From assembly GCF_001180205.1 (NCBI RefSeq), contig NZ_CVSU01000095.1:1-45667 (forward strand): a stretch of 45,667 bases of DNA, read 5' to 3'. Made by a program: the position numbers and the translations under genes. This DNA is from Candidatus Pelagibacter communis (GTDB lineage Bacteria; Pseudomonadota; Alphaproteobacteria; Pelagibacterales; Pelagibacteraceae). Shown here piece by piece: positions 24,839-35,622 of this stretch. Under the pieces are notes generated by a model. That model saw only the letters and a program-made list of their open reading frames with translations, searched no databases and was not told where the DNA came from. Positions within the stretch are counted from its first letter, which is position 1. Every line of letters starts with the position of its first letter.

Positions 24839-26281
24839 ATGAAAGTTACTGTAGAAAATAAAAAAGGTTTAAATAAAGATCTTAAAATTTTTATCGATAA
24901 AGAGACAATGAACTCTTATATGGATAAAAAATATGAAGAGATAAAAGGTAGTGTAAATCTTAAAGGATTTAGACCTGGAAAAGTTCCAAAAGAAATTTTA
25001 AAAAGACAATTTGGTAAAGCAGTTTTTGGAGAAGTTTTAGATAAAGTTTTAAAAGAAACATCTACAAAAGCACTTGAAGAAAAAAAAATTAAACCAGCTG
25101 GTCAACCAAAGCTCGATTTAAAAACTTATGGTGAAGATAAAGATCTCGAGTATGTTTTATCAGTCACGGAGTTACCAAAAGTAGAAATTAAATCTTTAGA
25201 AAATATTAAATTTGACGAATACAGTGTTAAAATCGACGATAGTGAAACAGATAAAAGAATTAAAGAAATTGCTAAAAACCAACCAAATTTTAAAGAAGTA
25301 AGCGCTGATACAAAAGCTAAAAAAGGTGATTTAGTTTCTTTAGATTACAAAGCAACTGTTGACGGTAAGGATTTTAAGGGAAGCGAGGGAAAGAATACTC
25401 AGCTAACTTTGGGTAAAGATTTATTCTTAAAAGGTTTCGACGATCAATTGATTGGAGTTAAGAAAGATGATGAAAAGATTGTAGAAGCAACTTTGCCAGA
25501 AAATTTCCCTGAAAAAGAATTAGTAAATAAAAAAGCTAAATTTAATTGTAAAATTTTAAGTGTTAAACAATCAGAAGAAGTAAAAATTGATGATAATTTT
25601 GCAAAAAATTTAGGAGCAAAAGATCTTAAAGATTTAAAAACATTAATTTCGAAACAAATTAACGATGAATATAAAAATTCTTTAGATCAATTATCTAAAA
25701 ACCAAATTCTAAAAGAAATAGAAAAACTTAAAGTAGACGAAATTCCAGAAAATTTAGTCGAAGAAGAAGTAAAAATTCTTTCCCAAGGCATGCAAGAAGA
25801 AGAAGTAAAGAAGAATAAAAAAAATTTTGAAGAAAAAGCAAAAACAAGAATTAAAACTGGATTAATTTTAAATGAGTTTGGTGAAAAAAATCAAATCAAA
25901 GTTTCAGAACAAGAAATTCAGGCTGAAGTTCAAAAACAACTAAGAATGATGCCTGGACAAGAAAAAATGGTTATGGATTTTTACCAAAAAAACCCATCTG
26001 CATTAGCGAGTTTAAGAGGAACTGTATATGAAGAAAAAATTTTAAATTTAATTAAAGAAAAAGGTAAAGCAAATAAGAAAGAAATTTCAAAAGAGGAAGC
26101 TGAAAAGATTTTAAAAGAAGCTCATAAACACGACCATGATCACGACCATAGCCATGGTGAAGAAAAAAAAGAAACTAAGAAAAAATCACCCACAAAATCT
26201 GCTAAAGAAAAAAAACCTACAACTAAAAAGGTAAAATCAAAGCCAGCAGCTAAAAAAGCAAAAAAAGTTAGCAAAAAGTAA
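24839..26281 (+). CDS. tig: Trigger factor chaperone with His/Lys-rich tail
   Basis: This 480-aa ribosome-bound folding chaperone has the ribosome-docking GFRPGKVP (residues 43-50), an FKBP-type peptidyl-prolyl isomerase domain at about 150-245, and the helical C-terminal arms to about 420. Residues from about 427 add a tail not part of the core fold: a histidine/aspartate cluster ([14 protein letters not shown]) followed by a Lys/Ala/Thr-rich segment ending VSKK. It starts 10 nt after tRNA-Leu with no Shine-Dalgarno and precedes clpP by 32 nt. Confidence 0.96.
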   Translation: MKVTVENKKGLNKDLKIFIDKETMNSYMDKKYEEIKGSVNLKGFRPGKVPKEILKRQFGKAVFGEVLDKVLKETSTKALEEKKIKPAGQPKLDLKTYGEDKDLEYVLSVTELPKVEIKSLENIKFDEYSVKIDDSETDKRIKEIAKNQPNFKEVSADTKAKKGDLVSLDYKATVDGKDFKGSEGKNTQLTLGKDLFLKGFDDQLIGVKKDDEKIVEATLPENFPEKELVNKKAKFNCKILSVKQSEEVKIDDNFAKNLGAKDLKDLKTLISKQINDEYKNSLDQLSKNQILKEIEKLKVDEIPENLVEEEVKILSQGMQEEEVKKNKKNFEEKAKTRIKTGLILNEFGEKNQIKVSEQEIQAEVQKQLRMMPGQEKMVMDFYQKNPSALASLRGTVYEEKILNLIKEKGKANKKEISKEEAEKILKEAHKHDHDHDHSHGEEKKETKKKSPTKSAKEKKPTTKKVKSKPAAKKAKKVSKK

Positions 26282-26313
26282 TCTCAAGTTGTATAAGTAG
26301 AACGAATCAACTT

Positions 26314-26925
26314 ATGACAACAAAATTATCAGAACATATGAGCAATCTTGTACCAATGGTCGTTGAACAATCTAGCAAAGGTGAAAGAGCTTACGATATT
26401 TATTCAAGATTATTAAAAGAGAGAATTATTTTTTTAACAGGTCAGGTTAATGACAACGTTGCATCACTAGTTACTGCTCAATTATTATTTTTAGAGGCTG
26501 AAGATCCAAAAAAAGAAATATATCTATACATCAATAGTCCTGGAGGTTTGGTTACAGCAGGACTAGGCATCTATGATACAATGCAATATGTGAAGCCAGA
26601 CATTTCTACTTTATGTATTGGCCAAGCAGCTTCCATGGGCTCTTTTTTGCTTGCAGCTGGTACAAAAGGAAAAAGATTTTCATTACCAAATTCAAGAATA
26701 ATGGTTCATCAACCATCTGCAGGTTTTCAGGGTCAGGCAACTGATATTGAAATTCATGCTAATGAAGTTTTGTCTTTAAAGAAAAGACTTAATGAAATTT
26801 ATTCAAAGCATACTGGAAAAAGTGTTGAAGAAATAAAATCTGCTCTTGAAAGAGACAATTTTATGACCGCAGATGTCGCACAATCTTTTGGTCTTATTGA
26901 TGAAGTAGTAGAAAAAAGATCTTAA
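26314..26925 (+). CDS. clpP: ATP-dependent Clp protease proteolytic subunit
   Basis: This 203-aa serine protease subunit has the nucleophile in QAASMGS (S107), histidine in MVHQPS (H132) and an Asp near 181 (ERDNF). It forms the two-ring chamber that degrades proteins unfolded by ClpX. Length is normal. It lies between tig and clpX as in most alphaproteobacteria and is separated from clpX by 92 nt with a palindrome and a TATAAT, so clpX may have its own promoter. Confidence 0.98.
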   Translation: MTTKLSEHMSNLVPMVVEQSSKGERAYDIYSRLLKERIIFLTGQVNDNVASLVTAQLLFLEAEDPKKEIYLYINSPGGLVTAGLGIYDTMQYVKPDISTLCIGQAASMGSFLLAAGTKGKRFSLPNSRIMVHQPSAGFQGQATDIEIHANEVLSLKKRLNEIYSKHTGKSVEEIKSALERDNFMTADVAQSFGLIDEVVEKRS

Positions 26926-26945
26926 TACACAATATATGGAGTCAT

Positions 26946-26968
26946 CACTAATCGAAACTTGATTAGTG
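26946..26968. promoter_or_regulatory. Palindrome in the clpP-clpX spacer, next to a TATAAT
   Basis: CACTAATC (26946-26953) and GATTAGTG (26961-26968) form a perfect 8-bp inverted repeat with a 7-nt centre, extended imperfectly to about 26939-26974. No T-run follows, so it is not an ordinary terminator. TATAAT at 26978-26983 is well placed as a -10 for clpX, and its -35 region would fall inside the palindrome. An operator or an mRNA-stability hairpin are the two readings. Confidence 0.5.
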
Positions 26969-27017
26969 TGAGTCTTCTATAATAAAGTAATTAAATTGAT
27001 TCGTTATAAAAATTAAA

Positions 27018-28286
27018 ATGACTACAAATAATAAAAATATTCTTTACTGTTCTTTTTGTGGAAAGAGTCAACACGAAGTAAGAAAGTTGATTGCTGGTCC
27101 AACAGTCTTCATTTGTGATGAATGCGTTGAGTTATGTATGGACATTATCAAAGAGGAGAGCAAAGATACTTTTGTAAAACATCAAGATGGTCTTCCATCT
27201 CCAAAGGAAATTTGTTCAGTGTTAGATGATTATGTAATTGGTCAAGCTCACGCGAAGAAAGTGTTGTCTGTTGCAGTGCACAATCATTACAAAAGATTAA
27301 ATTATGAAAGTAAAACAAGCAAAAATGTTGAGCTATCAAAATCTAATATACTTTTAGTAGGTCCTACAGGTTGTGGAAAAACATTGCTTGCACAAACTTT
27401 GGCTAGAATTTTAGATGTTCCATTTACAATGGCTGATGCTACCACTCTAACAGAGGCAGGTTATGTTGGAGAGGATGTTGAAAATATTATTTTAAAATTG
27501 TTACAAGCATCCGACTATAATGTTGAAAAAGCTCAAAGAGGTATAGTTTATATCGATGAGGTTGATAAAATAAGTAGAAAATCAGAAAACCCATCAATCA
27601 CAAGAGACGTTTCTGGAGAAGGAGTTCAGCAAGCTCTTCTTAAAATAATGGAAGGAACAGTTGCTAGTGTTCCACCCCAAGGTGGTAGAAAACATCCTCA
27701 GCAAGAATTTTTACAGGTAGATACCACAAATATTTTATTTATTTGCGGTGGTGCTTTTGCAGGTCTTGATAAAATAATTTCTCAAAGAGATAAAGGAACT
27801 TCAATAGGTTTTGGTGCAGATGTGAAAAATACACAAGACAAGAAAACTGGTGAATGGATGAAAGGCTTAGAGCCCGAAGATTTATTAAAATTTGGATTAA
27901 TTCCAGAGTTTATTGGAAGACTTCCTATGATAGCAACACTTGAAGATTTAGATGAAAAATCTCTAATTAAAATATTACAAGAACCAAAAAATTCTTTAAT
28001 AAAGCAATATCAAGAGTTGTTTAAATTGGATGGTGCTAAACTAACATTTAAAGAAAATGCTCTAAAAGAAATAGCGCAAAAAGCTATTAGCAAAAAAACG
28101 GGTGCAAGAGGCTTGAGATCAATCCTAGAAAATATTTTGTTGAAAACAATGTACGACCTTCCTAGTCAAGATAATATTGAAGAAGTTATTGTGGATGCTG
28201 GTGCAGCAAAAGGACAATCGCAACCAATCTTAGTTCATGCAAAAGGTGACAATAAATCCAAGTCAAATAAGACAACAGCGGCTTAA
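27018..28286 (+). CDS. clpX: ATP-dependent Clp protease ATPase subunit
   Basis: This 422-aa AAA+ unfoldase has the N-terminal zinc-binding domain with C11, C14, C33 and C36, Walker A GPTGCGKT (115-122), Walker B IDEVDK near 183, and the ClpP-docking and sensor regions later. It feeds tagged or damaged proteins into ClpP. The C-terminal 20 residues are Lys- and Thr-rich. The spacer to lon is 60 nt, with no terminator, so the two may be read together. Confidence 0.98.
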   Translation: MTTNNKNILYCSFCGKSQHEVRKLIAGPTVFICDECVELCMDIIKEESKDTFVKHQDGLPSPKEICSVLDDYVIGQAHAKKVLSVAVHNHYKRLNYESKTSKNVELSKSNILLVGPTGCGKTLLAQTLARILDVPFTMADATTLTEAGYVGEDVENIILKLLQASDYNVEKAQRGIVYIDEVDKISRKSENPSITRDVSGEGVQQALLKIMEGTVASVPPQGGRKHPQQEFLQVDTTNILFICGGAFAGLDKIISQRDKGTSIGFGADVKNTQDKKTGEWMKGLEPEDLLKFGLIPEFIGRLPMIATLEDLDEKSLIKILQEPKNSLIKQYQELFKLDGAKLTFKENALKEIAQKAISKKTGARGLRSILENILLKTMYDLPSQDNIEEVIVDAGAAKGQSQPILVHAKGDNKSKSNKTTAA

Positions 28287-28346
28287 TATCCTTAATAAGT
28301 AATAAATACCTATTGCATTATAAAATATTATATCCATATTAATCCC

Positions 28347-30725
28347 ATGGACGTCAAAATTTCATTACCCTTATTACCACTAAGAGATATCGTGGTTTTT
28401 CCTAGCATGGTAATTCCTTTGTTTGTAGGAAGGGATAAATCTATTTCAGCTCTTAATGAGGTGATGAAAAAAGATAAAAAAATTATTCTTGTTACCCAAA
28501 AAAATTCAGAAATTGATGATCCTAAGAAAACCGACGTTTTTATGTACGGTTGTGAAGGTAGCATTTTACAATTATTAAAATTACCAGATGGTACAGTTAA
28601 AGTTTTAGTAGAAGGAACTAAAAGAGTTAAAATTTTAGATTTTAAAGATAATGAAAAATTTATAATTTGTGATTATGCTCATTATCAAGATATTTTACCT
28701 AAAGATGAGGATTTGTTTCCATTAGCAGCTACAGCTTTAAGAAGATTAGAAAAATTAACCTCAATAAATAAAAAAATTTCTAGTGAAACAATCAATACAA
28801 TTAAGCAATTAAAAGACCCTTCTCAGATTGCTGACAATATTGCATCTCATATAACTGCTACGATTTCAGAAAAACAACAAATCTTTGAAACTGTTGATGT
28901 AAAGAAAAGATTAAATGCCATTATTAAAATAATGGAAAATGAGACGAGCATTATTGGTGTTGAAAAAAGAATAAGAGGTAGAGTTAAAACTCAAATGGAA
29001 AAAACTCAAAGAGAGTATTATCTAAATGAGCAATTAAAAGCTATTCAAAAAGAACTTGGTGAAATTGAAGACGGTAAAGATGAAACAACCAGTCTGAATA
29101 AAGCAATTACGAAAGCCAAGATGCCAAAAGAGGTAGAGAAGAAGTGTCTACAAGAATTAAAAAAATTAAAAAATATGAGTCCAATGTCAGCAGAGGCTAC
29201 AGTTGTTAGAAATTATTTAGATTGGATGACTGAACTTCCTTGGCATAAAAAAAGTGAAGTTGACATAGATTTAAAGAAAGCTTTAGAAATACTTGATAAA
29301 GATCACTTTGGATTAGAAAAAGTTAAAGAGAGAATTATTGAATTTTTGGCTGTTCAAAAAAGAATGGAGAAAATTAAAGGCCCGATTTTATGTTTAGTTG
29401 GACCCCCAGGTGTTGGAAAAACCTCATTAGGAAAATCAATTGCAAAAGCTACAAATAGAGAATTTGTTAGAATGTCAGTTGGTGGAATGAGAGATGAAGC
29501 AGAAATACGTGGTCACAGAAGAACTTACATCGGATCTCTCCCAGGTAAAATTATTCAGATGATGAAAAAAGCTGGAACTAAAAACCCTTTAATTTTATTA
29601 GACGAAATTGATAAAATTGGAAATGATTATAGAGGCGACCCATCTTCAGCATTATTAGAAGCTTTAGATCCTGAACAGAACACAACTTTCAATGATCATT
29701 ATTTAGAAGTTGATTATGATTTATCTGATGTAATGTTTGTAACGACCGCTAATACTTTAAATATTCTACCTCCTTTATTAGATAGAATGGAAGTGATTAG
29801 ATTAGCAGGTTACACTGAGGATGAAAAAATTAGCATCGCAAACAAGTATTTATTACCAAAACAAATTAAAGACAACGGTGTTAAAGAAAAAGAAATGAAG
29901 TTGGATGATGACATTATAAAAGAAGTTATTAGAGGTTACACAAAAGAGTCGGGTGTAAGAAATCTTGAAAGGGAAATTTCTAAACTTGCAAGAAAAGTTG
30001 TTAAAAAAATAGTAGCTGGTGAAGAAAAAGAGGTTGGAATAAATAATAAAAATTTATCTGATTTTTTAGGTGTTCCTAAATTTAAATTTGGAGAATTAGA
30101 GGCTGAGAGTAGAGTAGGTATAGTAACTGGGCTCGCTTGGACTGAGTATGGTGGAGAAATTTTAAAAATTGAGACTGTTACAATGCCAGGAAAAGGGAGA
30201 ATGCAAATCACCGGTAAATTAGGTGATGTTATGCAAGAATCTGTCAAAGCTGCAAAATCTTTTGTAAGATCCAAATGTTTAGAGTATGGAATTATTCCTC
30301 CTATTTTTGAAAAAAAAGATTTTCATATTCATGTTCCTGAGGGAGCAACACCAAAAGATGGTCCATCTGCTGGTATTGGTATGGTAACCTCAATTGTTTC
30401 TTCAATAACAAATATTCCTGTCAGAAGAGATGTCGCTATGACTGGCGAAGTTACTTTAACAGGCCAAGTACTTCCTATAGGTGGTTTAAAAGAAAAATTA
30501 TTAGCTGCACACAGAGCTGGAATAAAAGAAGTTTTAATTCCTAAAGAAAACGAAAAAGATCTAGTAGATATGCCTCAAAAAATTATAGACGATATCAAGA
30601 TCACTCCAGTCGAATATGCTGATCAGGTTATAAAAATAGCTTTAACAAAAGAACTTAAACCTACAGAGTGGGTTGAGGTAGATATATCTAAAAAAGACGA
30701 TAAATCTCAAGCTAGTATTCAATAA
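28347..30725 (+). CDS. lon: ATP-dependent Lon protease
   Basis: This 792-aa protein has the N-terminal substrate-binding LAN domain (about 5-195), coiled-coil region, AAA+ module with GPPGVGKTS near residue 352 and LILLDEIDK near 415, and a C-terminal Ser-Lys protease: serine in KDGPSAGIGM near 674 and lysine in GGLKEKLLAAHRAG near 717. It degrades misfolded and some regulatory proteins in the cytosol. Length is normal. It ends 49 nt before tRNA-Val. Confidence 0.98.
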   Translation: MDVKISLPLLPLRDIVVFPSMVIPLFVGRDKSISALNEVMKKDKKIILVTQKNSEIDDPKKTDVFMYGCEGSILQLLKLPDGTVKVLVEGTKRVKILDFKDNEKFIICDYAHYQDILPKDEDLFPLAATALRRLEKLTSINKKISSETINTIKQLKDPSQIADNIASHITATISEKQQIFETVDVKKRLNAIIKIMENETSIIGVEKRIRGRVKTQMEKTQREYYLNEQLKAIQKELGEIEDGKDETTSLNKAITKAKMPKEVEKKCLQELKKLKNMSPMSAEATVVRNYLDWMTELPWHKKSEVDIDLKKALEILDKDHFGLEKVKERIIEFLAVQKRMEKIKGPILCLVGPPGVGKTSLGKSIAKATNREFVRMSVGGMRDEAEIRGHRRTYIGSLPGKIIQMMKKAGTKNPLILLDEIDKIGNDYRGDPSSALLEALDPEQNTTFNDHYLEVDYDLSDVMFVTTANTLNILPPLLDRMEVIRLAGYTEDEKISIANKYLLPKQIKDNGVKEKEMKLDDDIIKEVIRGYTKESGVRNLEREISKLARKVVKKIVAGEEKEVGINNKNLSDFLGVPKFKFGELEAESRVGIVTGLAWTEYGGEILKIETVTMPGKGRMQITGKLGDVMQESVKAAKSFVRSKCLEYGIIPPIFEKKDFHIHVPEGATPKDGPSAGIGMVTSIVSSITNIPVRRDVAMTGEVTLTGQVLPIGGLKEKLLAAHRAGIKEVLIPKENEKDLVDMPQKIIDDIKITPVEYADQVIKIALTKELKPTEWVEVDISKKDDKSQASIQ

Positions 30726-30774
30726 TAATTAATTTACATTATTTAAGTGTTGATGTAATAAGTAGCCTTGTTTT

Positions 30775-30850
30775 GGGCGGTTAGCTCAGTTGGTAGAGCA
30801 TCTCGTTTACACCGAGGGGGTCAAAGGTTCGAGTCCTTTACTGCCCACCA
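30775..30850 (+). tRNA. tRNA-Val, anticodon TAC
   Basis: This 76-nt gene has the acceptor GGGCGGT paired with ACTGCCC (one G-T pair), discriminator A and encoded CCA. The anticodon loop TTTACAC between CTCG/CGAG gives TAC, reading GUN valine codons. The D-arm (GCTCAGTTGGTAGAGC) and T-arm (GGTTCGAGTCC in AAAGGTTCGAGTCCTTT) are normal. tRNA-Asp follows 12 nt downstream, so they are probably one precursor. Confidence 0.97.
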
Positions 30851-30862
30851 AAACTCTAAAGT

Positions 30863-30939
30863 GGGGGTGTAGCTCAGTTGGTTAGAGCGATCGCCTGTCA
30901 CGCGATAGGTCGAGGGTTCGAGTCCCTTCACTCCCGCCA
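30863..30939 (+). tRNA. tRNA-Asp, anticodon GTC
   Basis: This 77-nt gene has the acceptor GGGGGTG paired with CACTCCC, discriminator G and encoded CCA. The anticodon stem ATCGC/GCGAT holds loop CTGTCAC, giving GTC. D- and T-arms are standard. It lies just upstream of the complex I operon, whose first ATG is 87 nt later; no terminator with a T-run is evident between them. Confidence 0.97.
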
Positions 30940-31026
30940 CTTTTAAGCATTTTTTTGTGCTAATATTAATAAAAATGTGACGTATCAGCCCTTCAACAAC
31001 AGATAAAAACTGATATATAGATTTCC

Positions 31027-31395
31027 ATGTTATCTGATTTTTTAAAAGATTACTTACCAATAATAATATTTTTAGTATTAGCTCTTGGGTTAAGTTGTGC
31101 TTTTGTGGTTGTAAACTTTATTCTATCACCAAAAAAACCTGATCCTGAAAAACTTTCAGCTTATGAGTGTGGTTTTGAACCTTTTGAGGACTCAAGAATG
31201 GAATTTGATGTGAGATTTTATTTAGTTGCAATCCTATTTATTATTTTTGATTTAGAGATAGCATTTTTATTTCCGTGGGCAATATCTCTTGGAAATATTG
31301 GATTATTAGGTTTTTCATCAATGATGATTTTTTTGTTCATACTTACAATAGGTTTTATTTATGAATGGAAAAAAGGTGCTTTAGACTGGGAATAA
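31027..31395 (+). CDS. nuoA: NADH-quinone oxidoreductase subunit A
   Basis: This 122-aa membrane subunit has three helices (about 9-30, 63-85, 93-113). The conserved loop [21 protein letters not shown] is present near residues 44-64, with its Cys and acidic residues close to the quinone tunnel. It opens the 14-gene complex I operon, nuoA to nuoN, all in the standard order. nuoB starts 15 nt downstream. The leader from the tRNA-Asp end is short and shows no convincing promoter. Confidence 0.97.
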   Translation: MLSDFLKDYLPIIIFLVLALGLSCAFVVVNFILSPKKPDPEKLSAYECGFEPFEDSRMEFDVRFYLVAILFIIFDLEIAFLFPWAISLGNIGLLGFSSMMIFLFILTIGFIYEWKKGALDWE

Positions 31396-31410
31396 AAATT
31401 ATAAACCACA

Positions 31411-31926
31411 ATGAATAATAAAATAGATCAAGTTCCTGAGGAATTTAAACAACTTGCAGAAGATTTTAGTAAGAATGGTTTTATAACAACTTCTCTTGAT
31501 AATTTAATTAACTGGTCAAGATCAGGATCACTTCATTGGATGACTTTTGGTTTAGCTTGTTGTGCTGTTGAAATGATGCAAACAGCTATGCCGAGATATG
31601 ACTTAGAAAGATTTGGAGCAGCTCCAAGAGGTTCGCCAAGACAATCAGATGTTATGATAGTTGCAGGAACTTTAACCAATAAAATGGCACCAGCTTTAAG
31701 AAAAGTTTATGACCAGATGCCTGAACCAAGATATGTGATTTCAATGGGTAGTTGCGCAAATGGTGGTGGATATTATCATTATTCATATTCAGTTGTTAGA
31801 GGTTGTGATCGAATTGTTCCTGTAGATGTTTATGTACCAGGATGTCCTCCATCGGCAGAGTCATTGTTGTATGGAATACTGCAATTACAAAAAAAAATTA
31901 GAAAAAAAGGTTCTTTTATTAGATAG
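31411..31926 (+). CDS. nuoB: NADH-quinone oxidoreductase subunit B (cluster N2)
   Basis: This 171-aa peripheral-arm subunit binds cluster N2, the last iron-sulfur centre before quinone. All ligands are present: tandem C50-C51 ([10 protein letters not shown]), C115 (SMGSCAN) and C145 (PGCPPSAE). The arginine-rich loop around residue 70 ([10 protein letters not shown]) is conserved. It sits 2 nt before nuoC. Normal length and no oddities. Confidence 0.98.
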   Translation: MNNKIDQVPEEFKQLAEDFSKNGFITTSLDNLINWSRSGSLHWMTFGLACCAVEMMQTAMPRYDLERFGAAPRGSPRQSDVMIVAGTLTNKMAPALRKVYDQMPEPRYVISMGSCANGGGYYHYSYSVVRGCDRIVPVDVYVPGCPPSAESLLYGILQLQKKIRKKGSFIR

Positions 31927-31928
31927 TT

Positions 31929-32534
31929 ATGAAAAGTTTAGAAGATCTAGAAAAAAAAATTAATTCTGAGTTAACTACCAAAATTAACAATACAGAAATT
32001 AAACATAATCAAATTTATATTAAAATAGATAAAGAGGATATGATTGATGTTGCTATATTTTTAAAAACAAATCAAGATACTAAATTTAGGCAACTAATAG
32101 ATATAACAGTTGTTGATTACCCAGAACAAAATCAAAGGTTTGAAGTAGTTTACTTATTTTTAAGTCATGAATTTAATCAAAGATTGATTGTAAAATATTC
32201 AATTGCTGAAAATGAAGTAATTCCCTCACTAACTAGTATTTTTCCATCAGCAAATTGGATGGAGAGAGAGGTGTTTGATATGTACGGAGTATCTTTTAAG
32301 GATCATCCTGATTTAAGAAGAATACTAACTGATTATGGATTTGAAGGTCACCCGTTAAGAAAAGATTTCCCATTAACGGGTCACACAGAGGTCAGATATA
32401 GCGAAGATCAAAAAAAAGTAATTAGTGAACCAGTTAAGCTCGAGCAAAATTATAGAAATTTTGATTATGAAAGTCCTTGGGAGGGAACAATATATATTAA
32501 AGAGGAAATTGAGAATAATGACAAAAAAAATTAA
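31929..32534 (+). CDS. nuoC: NADH-quinone oxidoreductase subunit C (30 kDa)
   Basis: This 201-aa soluble subunit contains the 30-kDa signature [20 protein letters not shown] near residues 111-130 and [19 protein letters not shown] just after. It helps hold NuoD and NuoB together in the hydrophilic arm. The last 17 nt overlap the start of nuoD, a sign of translational coupling. No fusion to NuoD is present, unlike in enterobacteria, which fits an alphaproteobacterium. Confidence 0.97.
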   Translation: MKSLEDLEKKINSELTTKINNTEIKHNQIYIKIDKEDMIDVAIFLKTNQDTKFRQLIDITVVDYPEQNQRFEVVYLFLSHEFNQRLIVKYSIAENEVIPSLTSIFPSANWMEREVFDMYGVSFKDHPDLRRILTDYGFEGHPLRKDFPLTGHTEVRYSEDQKKVISEPVKLEQNYRNFDYESPWEGTIYIKEEIENNDKKN

Positions 32535-33693
32535 AAATCTAAATTTAAATTTTGGGCCTCAACATCCTGCTGCTCATGGTGTTCTTAGATTAATATTAGA
32601 ACTAGATGGTGAAGTAGTTGAAAAGGCTGATCCTCATATTGGTTTACTTCATAGAGGAACAGAAAAACTTATAGAAAACAAAACTTATATGCAGGCTGTT
32701 CCATATTTTGACCGTTTAGATTACGTCGCCCCAATGAATCAAGAACATGCTTTTGCTCTAGCGGTTGAAAAAATACTAAAAATAGATGTCCCAATTAGAG
32801 CGCAATACATAAGAGTTATATTTTGTGAAATAGGTAGAATTTTAAGTCATATTTTAAATGTTACAACTCAAGCCCTTGATGTAGGAGCGTTAACACCATC
32901 TCTTTGGGGTTTTGAGGAAAGAGAAACTCTTATGACATTCTATGAGAGAGCTTCAGGATCAAGACTTCATGCAAATTATTTTAGAGCAGGAGGTGTTCAT
33001 CAAGATCTGCCAAAAGGTTTAGAGGAAGATATAGCTAAATTTTGTGAAACTTTTCCAAAAATAATTAATGATTTAGAAAGTCTATTAACTGATAATAGAA
33101 TCTTCAAACAAAGAAATGTTGATATTGGGGTAGTTACAAAAGAAGACGCCTTAGATAATTCTTTTTCAGGAGTTATGATTAGAGGATCGGGTATTCCATG
33201 GGATTTAAGAAAGTCTCAACCTTATGATTGTTATGAAAGTTTAGACTTTAAAATTCCAGTTGGAAAAAATGGAGATTGTTACGACAGATATTTATGCAGA
33301 ATTGAAGAGATGAAAGAAAGTGTTTCAATAATCAAACAATGTCTTGCAAAAATGGAAAAGGGTCCAATTAAATCATTAGATGGGAAGATTAGCCCACCAC
33401 CAAAAGCAGAAATTAAACAATCAATGGAAGCTTTAATACACCATTTTAAACTTTTTACAGAAGGTTATAGAGTTCCAAAAGATGAAATTTATACAGCTGT
33501 TGAAGCTCCTAAAGGAGAATTTGGTGTTTATTTAATTTCTGATGGATCAAGTAAACCTTACAAATGTAAAATAAGAGCTCCTGGATTTTCACATTTACAA
33601 TCAATGGATTATTTAATTAAAGGACACATGTTAGCTGATGTTCCTGCGGTATTAGGTTCTTTAGATATTGTTTTTGGTGAGGTAGATAGATGA
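32518..33693 (+). CDS. nuoD: NADH-quinone oxidoreductase subunit D (49 kDa)
   Basis: I take ATG 32518 (391 aa) as the start; a frame opening at 32425 would add 31 residues of nuoC-overlapping sequence that do not fit the family. The protein begins with [20 protein letters not shown], the NuoD signature, followed by the hydrogenase-like [11 protein letters not shown]. It forms the quinone head-group site with NuoB. It ends with a 4-nt overlap with nuoE. Confidence 0.97.
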   Translation: MTKKIKNLNLNFGPQHPAAHGVLRLILELDGEVVEKADPHIGLLHRGTEKLIENKTYMQAVPYFDRLDYVAPMNQEHAFALAVEKILKIDVPIRAQYIRVIFCEIGRILSHILNVTTQALDVGALTPSLWGFEERETLMTFYERASGSRLHANYFRAGGVHQDLPKGLEEDIAKFCETFPKIINDLESLLTDNRIFKQRNVDIGVVTKEDALDNSFSGVMIRGSGIPWDLRKSQPYDCYESLDFKIPVGKNGDCYDRYLCRIEEMKESVSIIKQCLAKMEKGPIKSLDGKISPPPKAEIKQSMEALIHHFKLFTEGYRVPKDEIYTAVEAPKGEFGVYLISDGSSKPYKCKIRAPGFSHLQSMDYLIKGHMLADVPAVLGSLDIVFGEVDR

Positions 33694-34298
33694 GTTTAAG
33701 AAGACCAGCAAAAGATCAACCAGAAAGTTTTGAATTTAATGCTTCATCATTAGAAGCAGCAAATGTTATTGTTGCAAAATATCCAGAAGGTAAACAACAA
33801 AGTGCTGTAATGGCCTTACTTTATATAGCTCAAAAACAAAATAATAATTGGATACCATTAGCTGCAATGAAGTACATCGCTAAATTTTTAGATATGCCTT
33901 ATATTAAGGTATATGAGGTAGCTACTTTTTATACAATGTATAATTTAGCTCCTGTAGGCAAATACTTTATTCAAATATGTACAACAACACCCTGCATGAT
34001 AAGAGGCGCTAGTAAATTAGTTGAGGCATGCAAGGAAAAAATTTCCAAAAATGAATGTGAATTATCTAACGATAAAATCTGCTCATGGATGGAAGTTGAA
34101 TGTTTAGGGGCATGCGTCAATGCTCCAATGATGCAAATTAATGATGATTATTATGAAGATTTAGATAAACAAAAAACTTTAGATATCTTAGATAAAATTT
34201 TAAATGGAGAAACTCCAAAACCTGGTTCGTATAGAGGAAGAGTAAACAATGAACCAGAAAATAACAGGAAAACCTTAATGGATTTAAAAAATGCTTAA
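33690..34298 (+). CDS. nuoE: NADH-quinone oxidoreductase subunit E (24 kDa, 2Fe-2S)
   Basis: This 202-aa thioredoxin-like subunit has the N1a cluster ligands C97, C102 (CTTTPC), C138 and C142 (CLGAC). The N-terminal helical part matches the 24-kDa family ([10 protein letters not shown] near 76). The C-terminal 40 residues are polar and loosely conserved. It overlaps both neighbours: 4 nt with nuoD and 8 nt with nuoF. It works with NuoF at the NADH end. Confidence 0.97.
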   Translation: MSLRRPAKDQPESFEFNASSLEAANVIVAKYPEGKQQSAVMALLYIAQKQNNNWIPLAAMKYIAKFLDMPYIKVYEVATFYTMYNLAPVGKYFIQICTTTPCMIRGASKLVEACKEKISKNECELSNDKICSWMEVECLGACVNAPMMQINDDYYEDLDKQKTLDILDKILNGETPKPGSYRGRVNNEPENNRKTLMDLKNA

Positions 34299-35622
34299 AG
34301 ATCAAGATAGAATTTTTCAAAATTTATATAATGACAAAGGCTCAGATGTATCTTCATCACAAGAAAGAGGCGATTGGGTAAATACAAAAGAAATTACTGA
34401 CAAAGGAAGAGACTGGATAATAAATGAAATTAAAGAGTCTCAATTAAGAGGTCGAGGTGGGGCAGGATTTCCTACAGGTTTAAAATGGTCATTTGCTCCA
34501 AAAGAAGTTGGATCTAGACCACATTACTTAGTTATTAACGGTGATGAGTCTGAACCAGGAACATGCAAAGATAGAGATATTCTGAGATTTGAGCCTCATA
34601 AGTTAATAGAAGGTTGTTTAATAGCATCTTATGCAGTGCAAGCACATGTTTGTTATATCTATATAAGAGGAGAATATTTTATTGATGGTCAAAAACTTCA
34701 GGCTGCAATAGATGAAGCTTATGAGAAAAAACTCTTAGGTAAAAATGCAGCAGGTACTGGTTGGGATTTAGATATTTATATTCATTATGGTGCTGGTGCA
34801 TATATTTGCGGAGAGGAAACAGCTTTATTAGAAAGTATCGAGGGTAAAAAAGGACAACCAAGATTAAAACCACCATTCCCCGCTTTAATTGGTCTTTATG
34901 GATGTCCAACAATTATTAATAACGTAGAAACTATAGCTGTAGTCCCAACAATTCTTAGAAGAGGTGGAAAATGGTTTGCTTCCCTTGGAAGGGAAAAAAA
35001 TACAGGGACAAAAATATTTTGTATATCTGGAAATGTTAATACACCGTGCAATGTTGAGGAAGAAATGAATATCCCTTTAAAAGAATTAATTGAAGTTCAT
35101 GCAGGTGGAGTTATTGGAGGTTGGGAAAATCTTCAAGCAGTAATTCCTGGTGGTTCATCAATGCCACTAATTCCAAAAGATAAATGTGAAACATTAACTA
35201 TGGATTTTGACTCACTTATGGCTGAGAAAAGTGGTTTAGGAACCGCAGGTATAGTGGTCATTAATAAAGATCAGGACATAATTAAATGCATGGCAAGAAT
35301 CGCAAGATTTTATAAACATGAGAGTTGTGGTCAATGTACACCTTGTAGAGAAGGTTCTGGTTGGATGTGGAGAATGCTTGAGAGAATGGCGAAAGGAGAT
35401 GCAACCAAGGATGAGGTGGATATGTTAGGTGATGTTACAAATCAAATTGCAGGACATACTATTTGTGCTTTTGGTGAAGGTTCTTCATGGCCTGTTCAAG
35501 GATTACTTAGACATTTTAAAAAAGAAATTGAGAAAAGAAATAATTTGGATCCTATTGTTCAAAAGAAAAACAATATCCCATATTTAGTTGATCAACATTT
35601 ATTAGATAAAAAAAATGCTTAA
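34291..35622 (+). CDS. nuoF: NADH-quinone oxidoreductase subunit F (NADH/FMN)
   Basis: This 443-aa subunit oxidises NADH through FMN. It has the nucleotide-binding [15 protein letters not shown] near residue 54, [19 protein letters not shown] near 170, and the N3 cluster ligands in [12 protein letters not shown] near 345 plus the Cys of HTICAFG near 392. The start overlaps nuoE by 8 nt and the end overlaps nuoG by 8 nt, so translation is coupled on both sides. No extra gene lies between nuoE and nuoF. Confidence 0.98.
   Translation: MLKDQDRIFQNLYNDKGSDVSSSQERGDWVNTKEITDKGRDWIINEIKESQLRGRGGAGFPTGLKWSFAPKEVGSRPHYLVINGDESEPGTCKDRDILRFEPHKLIEGCLIASYAVQAHVCYIYIRGEYFIDGQKLQAAIDEAYEKKLLGKNAAGTGWDLDIYIHYGAGAYICGEETALLESIEGKKGQPRLKPPFPALIGLYGCPTIINNVETIAVVPTILRRGGKWFASLGREKNTGTKIFCISGNVNTPCNVEEEMNIPLKELIEVHAGGVIGGWENLQAVIPGGSSMPLIPKDKCETLTMDFDSLMAEKSGLGTAGIVVINKDQDIIKCMARIARFYKHESCGQCTPCREGSGWMWRMLERMAKGDATKDEVDMLGDVTNQIAGHTICAFGEGSSWPVQGLLRHFKKEIEKRNNLDPIVQKKNNIPYLVDQHLLDKKNA

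Noticed and set aside
29936-30274. Minus-strand frame of 112 codons opposite lon
   Set aside because: It lies inside the highly conserved lon coding region and has no motif or start signal.
30983-31015. TATCAG ... CTGATA inverted repeat before nuoA
   Set aside because: Only 6-bp arms with a 21-nt centre in AT-rich DNA; expected by chance often enough.
30821-31060. Minus-strand frame of 79 codons with GLEPSTYRVTGDRSNQLSYTP
   Set aside because: It is the well-known false protein created by reading the reverse strand of tRNA genes; it covers tRNA-Val and tRNA-Asp.
32425-33693. Longer NuoD with 31 extra N-terminal residues
   Set aside because: The extra part lies wholly within nuoC in another frame and does not match the family; ATG 32518 fits.
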